A stretch of DNA of 16,064 nt from Acidobacteriota bacterium (GTDB lineage: Bacteria > Acidobacteriota > Terriglobia > Terriglobales > Acidobacteriaceae). Positions 6,826-14,295 of the stretch are shown here, piece after piece. The translations under genes and the position numbers were made by a program. The number at the start of each line of letters is the position of its first letter. Within the stretch, counting starts at the first letter, position 1. Where the stretch lies: contig JAEKKE010000168.1 in NCBI GenBank assembly GCA_019510535.1, positions 1-16,064 of the forward strand. Direction: 5' to 3'. Under the pieces are notes generated by a model. That model was not told the origin of the DNA, did no database searches, and saw only the letters and a list, made by a program, of their open reading frames with translations.

Positions 6826-9540
6826 ATGGCACTCGATCTAAGCAAGCTGTCCGATGAGATGGAGTCCGGTCTCGCTGGTGCTCGGCTATTAGCCGAGGAG
6901 AGACGGCAAGCCCTGATTCAGCCGGAGCACCTGCTGCTTCGCCTAATCGACACGGACGATGGCAGCCTGAAGCAGGTTCTGCTGCAGAAGCAGATCAATC
7001 TCACTCCTCTGCTCGATGCCCTGTCGCGCCGCGCCGACCAGCTCTCGCAGCAGACGTTGGAGTACGGCCGCAGGCCGCTTGCCTCGCAGGCACTGCGTAC
7101 GTTGCTGGCGGAGTCATTCAATATCGCCGATAGTCATCGACGTCCTTCGGCAGAGCCAATCGATGTGCTCGAAGCAGTTCTCGCAACAGGACACAACGAG
7201 CTGCGGAGCGACTTCCGCAAGGCCGGCATTACGCTCGAGGACATTCGCGGAACCGCGGCTCCCGCTTCGACATCTGCATCGGCTCAGGAAGTGGTGAACC
7301 AGCAACCCTCCCGGAGCGATCTTGAGAGCGGCACGAAGATGCTTGACCGGTTTGGGCGCGACCTCACAGCCGCTGCGGCGGCAGGTGAACTGATGCCCGT
7401 CTTCGGCCGTGACGAAGAGGTGCGGCAACTGATCCAGACACTGCTTCGAAAGACCAAGTCGAATCCAGTTCTGGTTGGAGATCCTGGAACGGGCAAGACC
7501 GCTATCGTCGAAGCTCTCGCGATCCGCATTGCCTCACAGGATGTTCCCGAAAGCATGAAGCGCTGCCGCGTCGTCGCTCTCGACCTGATGGGACTTGTGG
7601 CCGGCGCGAAGTACCGCGGTGAGTTTGAGGAGCGCATTAAGGCCGTCGTCGATGAGGTCCGCCTGCGCAAAGGCGAGATCATCCTCTTTCTCGATGAGAT
7701 CCATCAGCTTGTCGGAGCCGGTGGAAGCGAGGGCGGCATGGATGCAGCCAACATCCTGAAGCCCGCGCTCGCACGCGGAGAGCTGCGCTGTGTGGGAGCC
7801 ACCACCTTCGATGAGTACAGAGAGCGGATCGAAAAGGACGGCGCGTTGGCCCGCCGTTTTGAGCGAGTGCAGGTCGGTGAGCCGAGCGATGAGTCCATGG
7901 TCTATATCCTGCGCGGTATTCGCGAGCGCTATGCCATCTTCCATGGGGTTGACCTGACCGACGAGGCACTTCATGCCGCGATCAAACTTTCACGCCGCTA
8001 CATGCGTGACCGCTTCCTGCCGGATAAGGCGATCGACGTGATCGATGCAGCCACGGCGCGGTTGCGGATGCAGTTGGAATCGCGGCCCACAGCGCTCGAT
8101 CAACAGGAGCGCCTGCTGACCCGCAAACGGGCGGAACTGGAGACCCTGCGGTCGCTTCCCCGCCCTTCGGCTGCACAAAGCCGGCAGATAACAGAGCTCG
8201 AATCCGAGATCGCGGCGCTGGAACCTAAGATTGCTGCCGATGCCGATGCATGGGAGAAGCAGCGCTCAGCGCGCATTGAACTAGGGCGGACGGCACAGGC
8301 AACCGAGGAACAGCGCCGCCTGCTTGCCTCCGCGGAAGGAGCAGGCGATGTCACCAGGGCCGCTGAGATTCGCTATGGGACACTCAAACACCTGGAAGAG
8401 CAGCGGGACGATCTGGAGCAGAAGCTGCGTCTCTCACGTGAAAACGCCAACGAAAACACATTGATTGCAGATAAGGTTCTTCCGGAACATATCGCTGAAG
8501 TTGTTGCTGAGCGTTCAGGAGTACCGGCCTCCCGCATGCTGGAGAGCGAGCGGGAACGGCTTGTACATCTGGAGGCTCGCCTGGCAGAGCGAGTTTATGG
8601 TCAACCGGAAGCGATTCATGCTGTCTCTGAAGCGGCACGGCGCATGCGTACCGACCTGCAGCTCAAGCGCTCGCCTGCATCTTTCCTCTTTGTGGGCCCG
8701 ACAGGTGTCGGCAAGACAGAACTGGCCAAGGCACTGGCGGAGTCACTCTTCGACGATGAGAGCGCGTTGATCCGCATCGATATGGGCGAGTATAAGGACG
8801 CCTCATCTGCTGCCGGGCTGATTGGGTCACGGCCCGGCCTGGTCGGCTCAGACGAAGGTGGCTTCCTGACAGAGCAGGTACGCCGCGCTCCTTACTCCAT
8901 CGTTCTCTTCGATGAGGTGGAGAAAGGACATCCCGCGATTCTCGATCTGTTGCTGGGCGTGCTTGATGAAGGCAGATTGACCGATGCCAAGGGACGCTTC
9001 TGCGACTTTACCAATACGGTTGTGCTCTTCACCTCGAACCTCGGCGTGCGAGAGTCCATGGTCGCCGGCGAGGACAATCAACTGCGCGAGAAGATCATCC
9101 TTGAGACGGTCAAAGCCAACCTGCGTCCCGAGCTCTATAACCGGATCGGGCAGGTCATCCCCTTCCACCCACTGGGCATGGAGGAACTGCGGCGCATTGT
9201 CGAAACACACCTTCGCAAGCTGGATAAGAAGCTGCAGGATGACCGGGAACTGCACCTGGAAGCGACGGATGGCGCCATCGAATTTCTTGCAGGTCTCTCC
9301 TATGACCCGGAGTACGGGGCTCGTCCAGCGGGCCGTGTGATGCAGCGTGAAGTGTTGTCCCCACTTGCGGGGATCCTGCTTACGGAAGATGTGAGTCCCG
9401 GTTCACGGATTCAGCTGGATCTCTCCGTCGATGCGGACCAGAAGACAGAGGTTCTCTTCTCGGTTGAGCATCCGGATACACAGAACGAAGAAAGTCTCGA
9501 GGCTGCGCAATCAGAGCAGCCCGAGGAGGTATCGCAGTGA
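6826..9540 (+). CDS. clpV: T6SS ATPase TssH/ClpV (class I Clp AAA+)
   Basis: ClpV is a hexameric AAA+ unfoldase that disassembles contracted sheath. ATG 6826 follows GGAGG (6817-6821), 18 bases after tssK. Layout: tandem Clp_N repeats (1-150); first AAA+ with Walker A GDPGTGKT (218-225), pore loop GAKYRGEFE (Tyr263), Walker B LFLDEIH (287-293) and Arg finger ALARRFERV (340-348); M domain ~420-545 containing AGDVTRAAEIRYG (506-518), which is ClpB-like; second AAA+ with Walker A GPTGVGKT (624-631) and Walker B VLFDEVEK (693-700); sensor 1 TSN; and C-terminal GARP. The second pore loop reads GLVGSDEGG (671-679), with Leu672 where ClpB/ClpV normally have Tyr. An acidic tail ends the protein. Locus context favours ClpV over ClpB; the full ClpB-type M domain leaves some doubt. 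Confidence 0.88.
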   Translation: MALDLSKLSDEMESGLAGARLLAEERRQALIQPEHLLLRLIDTDDGSLKQVLLQKQINLTPLLDALSRRADQLSQQTLEYGRRPLASQALRTLLAESFNIADSHRRPSAEPIDVLEAVLATGHNELRSDFRKAGITLEDIRGTAAPASTSASAQEVVNQQPSRSDLESGTKMLDRFGRDLTAAAAAGELMPVFGRDEEVRQLIQTLLRKTKSNPVLVGDPGTGKTAIVEALAIRIASQDVPESMKRCRVVALDLMGLVAGAKYRGEFEERIKAVVDEVRLRKGEIILFLDEIHQLVGAGGSEGGMDAANILKPALARGELRCVGATTFDEYRERIEKDGALARRFERVQVGEPSDESMVYILRGIRERYAIFHGVDLTDEALHAAIKLSRRYMRDRFLPDKAIDVIDAATARLRMQLESRPTALDQQERLLTRKRAELETLRSLPRPSAAQSRQITELESEIAALEPKIAADADAWEKQRSARIELGRTAQATEEQRRLLASAEGAGDVTRAAEIRYGTLKHLEEQRDDLEQKLRLSRENANENTLIADKVLPEHIAEVVAERSGVPASRMLESERERLVHLEARLAERVYGQPEAIHAVSEAARRMRTDLQLKRSPASFLFVGPTGVGKTELAKALAESLFDDESALIRIDMGEYKDASSAAGLIGSRPGLVGSDEGGFLTEQVRRAPYSIVLFDEVEKGHPAILDLLLGVLDEGRLTDAKGRFCDFTNTVVLFTSNLGVRESMVAGEDNQLREKIILETVKANLRPELYNRIGQVIPFHPLGMEELRRIVETHLRKLDKKLQDDRELHLEATDGAIEFLAGLSYDPEYGARPAGRVMQREVLSPLAGILLTEDVSPGSRIQLDLSVDADQKTEVLFSVEHPDTQNEESLEAAQSEQPEEVSQ

Positions 9541-11657
9541 AGATCGTGACGTTGCTGGCAATTGGTCTACTTGGTCTGAGCACGGCGGGTTCTGCAGTGG
9601 GTCAAACACCGCTGAGTCTCTTCAACGGCACTTCGCTGCAGGGCTGGAACACGCAAGGGACATGGACGACGAACGGCGGCACACTGTCGGGAACCGGGAC
9701 TGGTGATCGGCATGCACTGACGGCAGTTCCTTTCGGCGATATCAACCTGCAGTTTGAGTACAACATCGTCACACCGGTCGGTGCAAAGCTTCGTCTCTGG
9801 ACGACCAGTGAGAACAATGGTGGTCTCACCATCGATCTCGACAACACCAACAATACAGCCGGTGTGGGAGGCGTGGAAGATCTGGATCGCTCTTCCATCT
9901 CCATCATTCCGTCGGGATGGCATCGGGTTCAGGTCGAAGCCAATCACGGTAAGCTTCGTGTCCGGGTCGACGATGTCATCACCGCAAGTCCGGGCAACCT
10001 CGGTAGCCGTGCTGGATATATCGGTTTCGAGGCTAAGGGCAATGGCCAATTCCAGGTCCGTAACATCAAGGTCACTCCGCTCAATCTCAGCTCGCTTTTT
10101 AACGGTAACGACCTGAATGGCTGGAAAAGCGTCGCGCGCGCGGCGGATGCGAAGGAAGGCATGGGACACGCCCTGCAGAAGACCTTCTCGTTCGGGATGG
10201 CCGGAGGCTCCACAAAATCGCATGATGCAACCTGGAAAGTAGATAGCGGCCGTATTCATGGAGAGAGCGGTCCCGGCGGACTTGAAAACGGCACCATGAT
10301 GGAAGATGCGATCGTACAGATCAGCGCCGCTGTCACAGGAAATAACAAACCTGGGACAGGTTTCTCATCCATCTTGTTACGGAATACTCCCGGACAGCTC
10401 ACCGGTGGCTATTCGATCGGCCTGGGGCCGTTTGCTGGCACCATTGACCCGCTTGTAAAGCGCCCTCCAACAACGACGACAAAGGCGGTAGACCAGACCA
10501 TCATCATTTCCGGACGCACGATTGCGGTTTGGGTTGGCGGCAACCTGACCTCAGTCTTCACGGACACCCGGGCAGAGAGTGCAAACGCAGCACAAGGCGC
10601 AAAGCTCTCCGCCGGATCCATGACGGTTGTCCTGCCGAACGCGTTGGACCGACTCGATCTGCAGAAGATCAGTGCTGCCACGCTGCCGAAGACCTTCGGT
10701 ATGGCGGCCAAATCGGCTCCTCCTCCGCCTCCACCAACTCCTCCTGCTGTCACGCAAGCGGCAGCAGCGGCGCCCTCCGCGGCCGAAACCATGATTCTGG
10801 CGCAACAGCAGGCGAGCGCGAAGAAAGAAGCCGACGACGAGAAGAATAAGGCCAAGGTTGCCGGCCTGATGAACCAAGCGCTTTCCACGAACGATCCGCA
10901 GCAGCAGATGTCGTATTACTCGCAGGTCGTACAAATCGACCCTTCCAATGCGGCGGCAGTGCAGGGATACAAGGAAGCGCAGACCAAACTGCAAACGACA
11001 CAGACGCAACAGCAACAACAGCAGGTGCAGGAACAACACCAGCAGCAGGATGCACAGAACGCCGAACAACAGAGCAGCGCCTCCTTGCTACAGGCGCAAA
11101 GCTCGTTCCTGAATGGCAATTTTGCACAGGCTTCTACGGCGTTGAGTGTTGCAGAGAGGCTGTCACCTTCGAACCCCATGGTGCGTGATCTTCGCTCGCG
11201 CATCAGTGCGGCACAGTCGCTTCGGTCCCGTCTCTTCTGGCTTGGAGGCGGAGTCGGCATCGTAGCTCTTGCGGGCATGGTGGCAATGTGGATTCGCCGC
11301 CGCCGTCAGCATCGTTATGCCGTACTTGAGGTCACCCGCGGCCTCGAGTCCGGCAAGAGCTATCCTCTGGATCGCGACCTCATCCGCATTGGCGCTGTAC
11401 CACAGCATGGAAGCCAGAAGAATGACATCGTCATTCAGGATGTTGAGCATGCAATCTCCCGCTTTCACTGCGAGATTGCCCGCAAGAACGGACAGCTTTA
11501 TCTCACCGACCTGCGTAGCTCGAATGGAACCCTCATCAACGGAGAACCCGTACAGCCAGGAAGTCCTGCTCTGTTGCGTCGAGGCAGCAAGGTCACCCTG
11601 GCAAATTCAGTTGAACTGCGCCTTACGACAAAGCGCCGCGCCAAGAGTGAGATGTAA
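9537..11657 (+). CDS. Membrane protein: signal peptide, two DUF1080-like domains, TPR-like/Gln-rich region, TM, cytoplasmic FHA
   Basis: GTG 9537 overlaps the clpV stop by four bases (GTGA) and follows a near-ideal GAGGAGGT (9523-9530). Residues 1-22 are a signal peptide (KIVTLLAIGLLGLSTAGSA). Two successive units begin 'SLFNG--L-GW' at ~27 and ~186, each resembling the DUF1080/3-keto-disaccharide hydrolase (LamG-like jelly-roll) fold. A Pro-rich linker (395-403), a TPR-like helical region and a Gln-rich stretch (~486-515) follow. Residues 566-586 are one transmembrane helix, followed by RRRR (587-590) and an FHA domain (594-706): NDIVI (629-633), SRFH (641-644), SSNGTLING (661-669). The predicted topology is periplasmic N-terminus, cytoplasmic FHA. 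The FHA 'GR' reads GA (619-620). T6SS FHA proteins (Fha/TagH-like) relay phosphorylation signals; the outer half suggests sensing or envelope docking, by inference. Confidence 0.85.
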   Translation: MKIVTLLAIGLLGLSTAGSAVGQTPLSLFNGTSLQGWNTQGTWTTNGGTLSGTGTGDRHALTAVPFGDINLQFEYNIVTPVGAKLRLWTTSENNGGLTIDLDNTNNTAGVGGVEDLDRSSISIIPSGWHRVQVEANHGKLRVRVDDVITASPGNLGSRAGYIGFEAKGNGQFQVRNIKVTPLNLSSLFNGNDLNGWKSVARAADAKEGMGHALQKTFSFGMAGGSTKSHDATWKVDSGRIHGESGPGGLENGTMMEDAIVQISAAVTGNNKPGTGFSSILLRNTPGQLTGGYSIGLGPFAGTIDPLVKRPPTTTTKAVDQTIIISGRTIAVWVGGNLTSVFTDTRAESANAAQGAKLSAGSMTVVLPNALDRLDLQKISAATLPKTFGMAAKSAPPPPPPTPPAVTQAAAAAPSAAETMILAQQQASAKKEADDEKNKAKVAGLMNQALSTNDPQQQMSYYSQVVQIDPSNAAAVQGYKEAQTKLQTTQTQQQQQQVQEQHQQQDAQNAEQQSSASLLQAQSSFLNGNFAQASTALSVAERLSPSNPMVRDLRSRISAAQSLRSRLFWLGGGVGIVALAGMVAMWIRRRRQHRYAVLEVTRGLESGKSYPLDRDLIRIGAVPQHGSQKNDIVIQDVEHAISRFHCEIARKNGQLYLTDLRSSNGTLINGEPVQPGSPALLRRGSKVTLANSVELRLTTKRRAKSEM

Positions 11658-12309
11658 ATGGAGATACGTATCAGCGCAGCAGGAGCCAGTGACGTCGGAC
11701 GCACGCGGCGGACGAATGAAGATGCCTTCGGTTTCGACCTGGGCCGGGGACTCTTCGTCGTCTGCGACGGCGTTGGCGGATCGCGGGCAGGCGAAGTTGC
11801 CACACCGTGCGATTCAGGGCGCCAATCGTTACATCTACCAGTCGTCCCTCAACGACGCCGTTTACCAGGGCATGTGCACGACCATCGTTGCGGCTCACTT
11901 CGATGGCACACGGATGTGGATCGCGCATGTCGGTGACAGCCGGGCTTATCTGCTTCGCCGGCAGTCGCTCCATCGCTTGACCGAAGATCACTCCCAACTG
12001 GCGGAAAAGCTGCGGGAGGGTTTGACCCACAGCTCAAAACACGCCATGCAGCAATGGGATTCGATGTTGACTCAGGCCGTGGGCGCTTCAGAGATCGTGA
12101 TCCCGGCGGTCAGCATGGTGCGTGTCGAGCTCGGCGACTGTTTCATTTTCGCTACGGACGGCGTCAGTAAGGCATTGCGCACCTCCGAAATGCTTGCACT
12201 GCTACTGACAACGTCTTCGCCGGAACAAGCGTGTCAACAACTGGTAGGCGCAGCAAACGACGCCGGCGGGCACGACAATGCCACCTGCGTCATTGTGGAG
12301 ATTGACTGA
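11658..12309 (+). pseudogene. PP2C-type protein phosphatase, broken by internal deletion and frameshift
   Basis: PP2C phosphatases in T6SS loci (PppA-like) reverse threonine phosphorylation of FHA proteins. ATG 11658 starts right after the preceding stop. Frame 1 gives ISAAGASDVGRTRRTNEDAF, VVCDGVGGSRAGEVA (to ~11801), i.e. motifs N-ED and DGVGG, then runs into nonsense and stops at 11934-11936. The matching remainder resumes in another frame from ~11806: HRAIQGANRYIYQ, GMCTTIVAAHF, AHVGDSRAYLL, LTEDHS, FIFATDGVS and GGHDNATCVIVEID, ending at TGA 12307-12309. Other PP2Cs have roughly 25-30 residues between 'AGEVAS' and the 'I-AN--IY' helix, so a segment appears to be missing at ~11800-11806 as well as the frame being shifted. 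All metal-site motifs survive, split across two frames. Either a real inactivation or a sequence/assembly error. Confidence 0.85.
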
Positions 12310-13181
12310 TGTCATTTCGTGAGGAGCTCAAGAAAACCGTCGGGCCCGGAAAGCCGAACGAAGAACAGGATGTGCGGCTAGTGCAGCGTCTGCTCGACCG
12401 GCAATCAGCACGTACTGGCATCGTTGTTCCACGAAATGGTAGCTTCGATCGCCAGACCTATACGGCGATCACCACCTTCCAGCGACGGATCATGCATATG
12501 CCGTTCGCAGATGGCATCGTAGAACCCCGCAGTGCGACCTTCCAGCAGCTTGCGATGACCACAGGGCAACGGCTAATGGCTGGCGCAGCCGGAGGACTCC
12601 GGCTTCCCTACCGCACAGGTGATACGAAGCTGACGGATGACGATTACAAGGCCGCTGCGGATGAGTTGTGCTGTGAGGTGCGTGCGATCAAGGCGGTTAC
12701 AGCGGTAGAAGCTCCCCGTGGAGCCTACGATGAGTTCGGCCGCCCTACGATTCTGTTCGAACGTCACCTCTTCCATCGCTTCACGGCTGGCCGTCATGAC
12801 CGATTTGCGCCTGATATCTCCAACGCCAACCGCGGTGGGTATGGAAAATATGCGGCGCAGTATGACAAGTTGCAGCGTGCCTATCAGCTTGATGCGACGG
12901 CGGCCCTCCGGGCTGCCTCCTGGGGAGCATTTCAGATCCTCGGTGACAACTATGCACAGTCCGGTTTTGGAACCGTAGACCTTTTTGTGACAGCGATGTG
13001 CCAGTCCATCCAACAGCAGTTACGGGCATTCGTTGCCTTCATTAAGTTCAACGCCACGTTGACGCAGGCGATTCAAAACCGCAACTGGGCGACCTTTGCC
13101 CGTATCTATAACGGTTCAGCGTATAAGGACAACCACTATGACACCAATCTGCAGGGAGCTTATGACGCTGCGACGCCTTAG
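12309..13181 (+). CDS. N-acetylmuramidase (PF11860/DUF3380 type) with peptidoglycan-binding N-terminus, probable T6SS effector
   Basis: ATG 12309 overlaps the phosphatase TGA by one base (TGATG). Residues ~18-82 fit a peptidoglycan-binding fold (DVRLVQRLLD, NGSFDRQTYTAITTFQRR, DGIVEPRSATFQQL). Residues ~110-288 carry N-acetylmuramidase signatures: AVEAPRGAYDEFGRPTILFE with Glu134 and Glu151 as catalytic candidates, RHLFHRFT, SWGAFQILGDNY (204-215) and YNGSAYKDNHYDTNLQGAYD (267-286). It should cleave glycan strands between MurNAc and GlcNAc. There is no signal peptide, so it would not reach its own wall without a secretion machine. Its position just before hcp3 and vgrG suggests a wall-degrading T6SS effector. 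It is not a phage lysis module, since no holin or other phage genes are near. Enzyme call good; export by T6SS inferred. Confidence 0.85.
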   Translation: MSFREELKKTVGPGKPNEEQDVRLVQRLLDRQSARTGIVVPRNGSFDRQTYTAITTFQRRIMHMPFADGIVEPRSATFQQLAMTTGQRLMAGAAGGLRLPYRTGDTKLTDDDYKAAADELCCEVRAIKAVTAVEAPRGAYDEFGRPTILFERHLFHRFTAGRHDRFAPDISNANRGGYGKYAAQYDKLQRAYQLDATAALRAASWGAFQILGDNYAQSGFGTVDLFVTAMCQSIQQQLRAFVAFIKFNATLTQAIQNRNWATFARIYNGSAYKDNHYDTNLQGAYDAATP

Positions 13182-13758
13182 TCATCACTTCCTCATGCTC
13201 GCGACACTCAGCAGCGTTGCCTGCCACGCACAGACCGTCATGCGGAAGGCTACGCCTGTGGATGCGAACGCAGCAGCAGGCAAAGTCACGGCACCCACGT
13301 TGCCAGCCGGAGCGGCAGAGCTGGAGATTGACCGCAAACAGATCATGTCCTTGTCCGTAACTCCGGCACTGACACTCGTACCGGTACGTTTTTCAAAAAA
13401 TGGAGACGCTGCCGGCCCGCCCTTTCATCAATGCGGTCTCGCTACGGTTAACGGTACAGGCGAGACGCACCTTATCGTCACCTTTGGCACCGATTGGACC
13501 GAAGCTGAGAGCTGTGTGTCCCTCTCCGCCATCGGCACCGCGGAGAGCAAATCGAAGTATCCGGCGCTGATATTGATCTACCGGGCAACGACAGGACATG
13601 AGTCTTTCCCGGAGCCCGTGCTCCTGAAGTGGAACGCTGGTTCCGGCATGTATGAACTGGACGCAGAGCGGTCGCAATGGATTACGACGCAACGACTGCC
13701 GTACACGATTCCCAATATTCGTAGGCTCCTCGCAAAGAAAGCGGCGGAGAGCAAGTAG
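13162..13758 (+). CDS. Hypothetical exported protein, candidate immunity to the muramidase
   Basis: ATG 13162 lies 3 bases after AGGGAG (13153-13158) and overlaps the muramidase gene by 20 bases, so the two are probably coupled. The protein (198 residues) starts MTLRRLSHHFLMLATLSSVACHAQ, a signal peptide with a weak lipobox-like SVAC or an ACHA|Q cleavage site; it should be periplasmic or a lipoprotein. An in-frame start at 13096 would bury the signal inside a longer N-terminus and is disfavoured. The mature part is mainly beta with two cysteines (HQCGLA, ESCVSL) that could form a disulfide, and ends in a basic helix with ILYRAT-like strands before it. I do not recognise a family. Coupling and export match the usual arrangement of a periplasmic immunity protein; this is context only. 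Confidence 0.75.
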   Translation: MTLRRLSHHFLMLATLSSVACHAQTVMRKATPVDANAAAGKVTAPTLPAGAAELEIDRKQIMSLSVTPALTLVPVRFSKNGDAAGPPFHQCGLATVNGTGETHLIVTFGTDWTEAESCVSLSAIGTAESKSKYPALILIYRATTGHESFPEPVLLKWNAGSGMYELDAERSQWITTQRLPYTIPNIRRLLAKKAAESK

Positions 13759-13820
13759 AAGCAAATGGTCCTCCAGACGGAGACCGTCAACATACGATTC
13801 AGCCCCGTGAGGAGATAAGC
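13759..13820 (+). other. Short intergenic gap before hcp3
   Basis: This 62-base gap contains a weak imperfect stem (13767-13785, GGTC-C-TCC with GGA-GACC, four-base loop) without a T-run, and the hcp3 ribosome-binding site AGGAG (13810-13814). I see no convincing promoter. It may be a degenerate attenuator or chance pairing. Confidence 0.3.
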
Positions 13821-14234
13821 ATGGCAAATCCATCGAATACGACCATCACCGTCGACGGCGTTAAACTCAACGCCTTCTCGACACAGATCGGCCTGGCCAC
13901 GGTTGTTGATGCGAACGGGATGCCATCGATGGGCTCTCTGAGCTGCGCGATGGACTTCTCCGCCGACATGCACGACACCGTCAATGTTCCATTTGCCACG
14001 GTGAAGAAATACTTCGATCTTGCCAATGTCCCGACGAAAGACAAGATCAAAGACGTAAAGATCGAATTCTGGAAAGACGAACACCGGCAGGACGCCATCT
14101 GCACGCTCTCCTTCAAGGGCTGGATCAGCTCCTGGAACGTATCAAGCGGAGGTGGCAGTAATCACGTTCTCTCCGTCAGTATTCAACCCGCGCTCGACCA
14201 ACAGAACTACCACGATCTCCAGTTGGGCAATTAA
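13821..14234 (+). CDS. hcp: Hcp/TssD tube protein, paralogue 3, paired with vgrG (137 aa)
   Basis: ATG 13821 follows AGGAG (13810-13814). It aligns with the two upstream Hcps without gaps through residue 101: MANPSNTTITVDG, MGSL, PFAT, FDLANV, KDKIKDVKIEFWKDE, QDAI, GWI, and the ending QPALDQQNYHDLQLGN. It is clearly the most divergent of the three, and the loop between Trp101 and Asn114 is only 12 residues (a GGGS-like turn), so it is the minimal form of the family. It sits 61 bases upstream of vgrG and downstream of the muramidase, implying a dedicated Hcp for the VgrG tip or for loading this effector. The tube role is certain; specialisation is inference. Confidence 0.9.
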   Translation: MANPSNTTITVDGVKLNAFSTQIGLATVVDANGMPSMGSLSCAMDFSADMHDTVNVPFATVKKYFDLANVPTKDKIKDVKIEFWKDEHRQDAICTLSFKGWISSWNVSSGGGSNHVLSVSIQPALDQQNYHDLQLGN

Positions 14235-14295
14235 CACCGTTCAGAGTCAGGGTTCTTCTCTGCGACGCGCTCCCACCGGAGTCTGAGGGCACATC

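Noticed and set aside
10980..11080. CAA/CAG-rich stretch as a microsatellite or phase-variable repeat
   Set aside because: The codons are mixed CAA/CAG and no uniform unit repeats; it encodes a Gln-rich linker within an intact frame.
11658..11936. Separate 92-codon gene at the start of the phosphatase
   Set aside because: Its first ~48 residues are the PP2C N-terminus; the rest is out-of-frame reading, so it is half of a broken gene.
12309..13181. Phage lysis module
   Set aside because: No holin, spanin or other phage genes nearby; the neighbours are T6SS genes.
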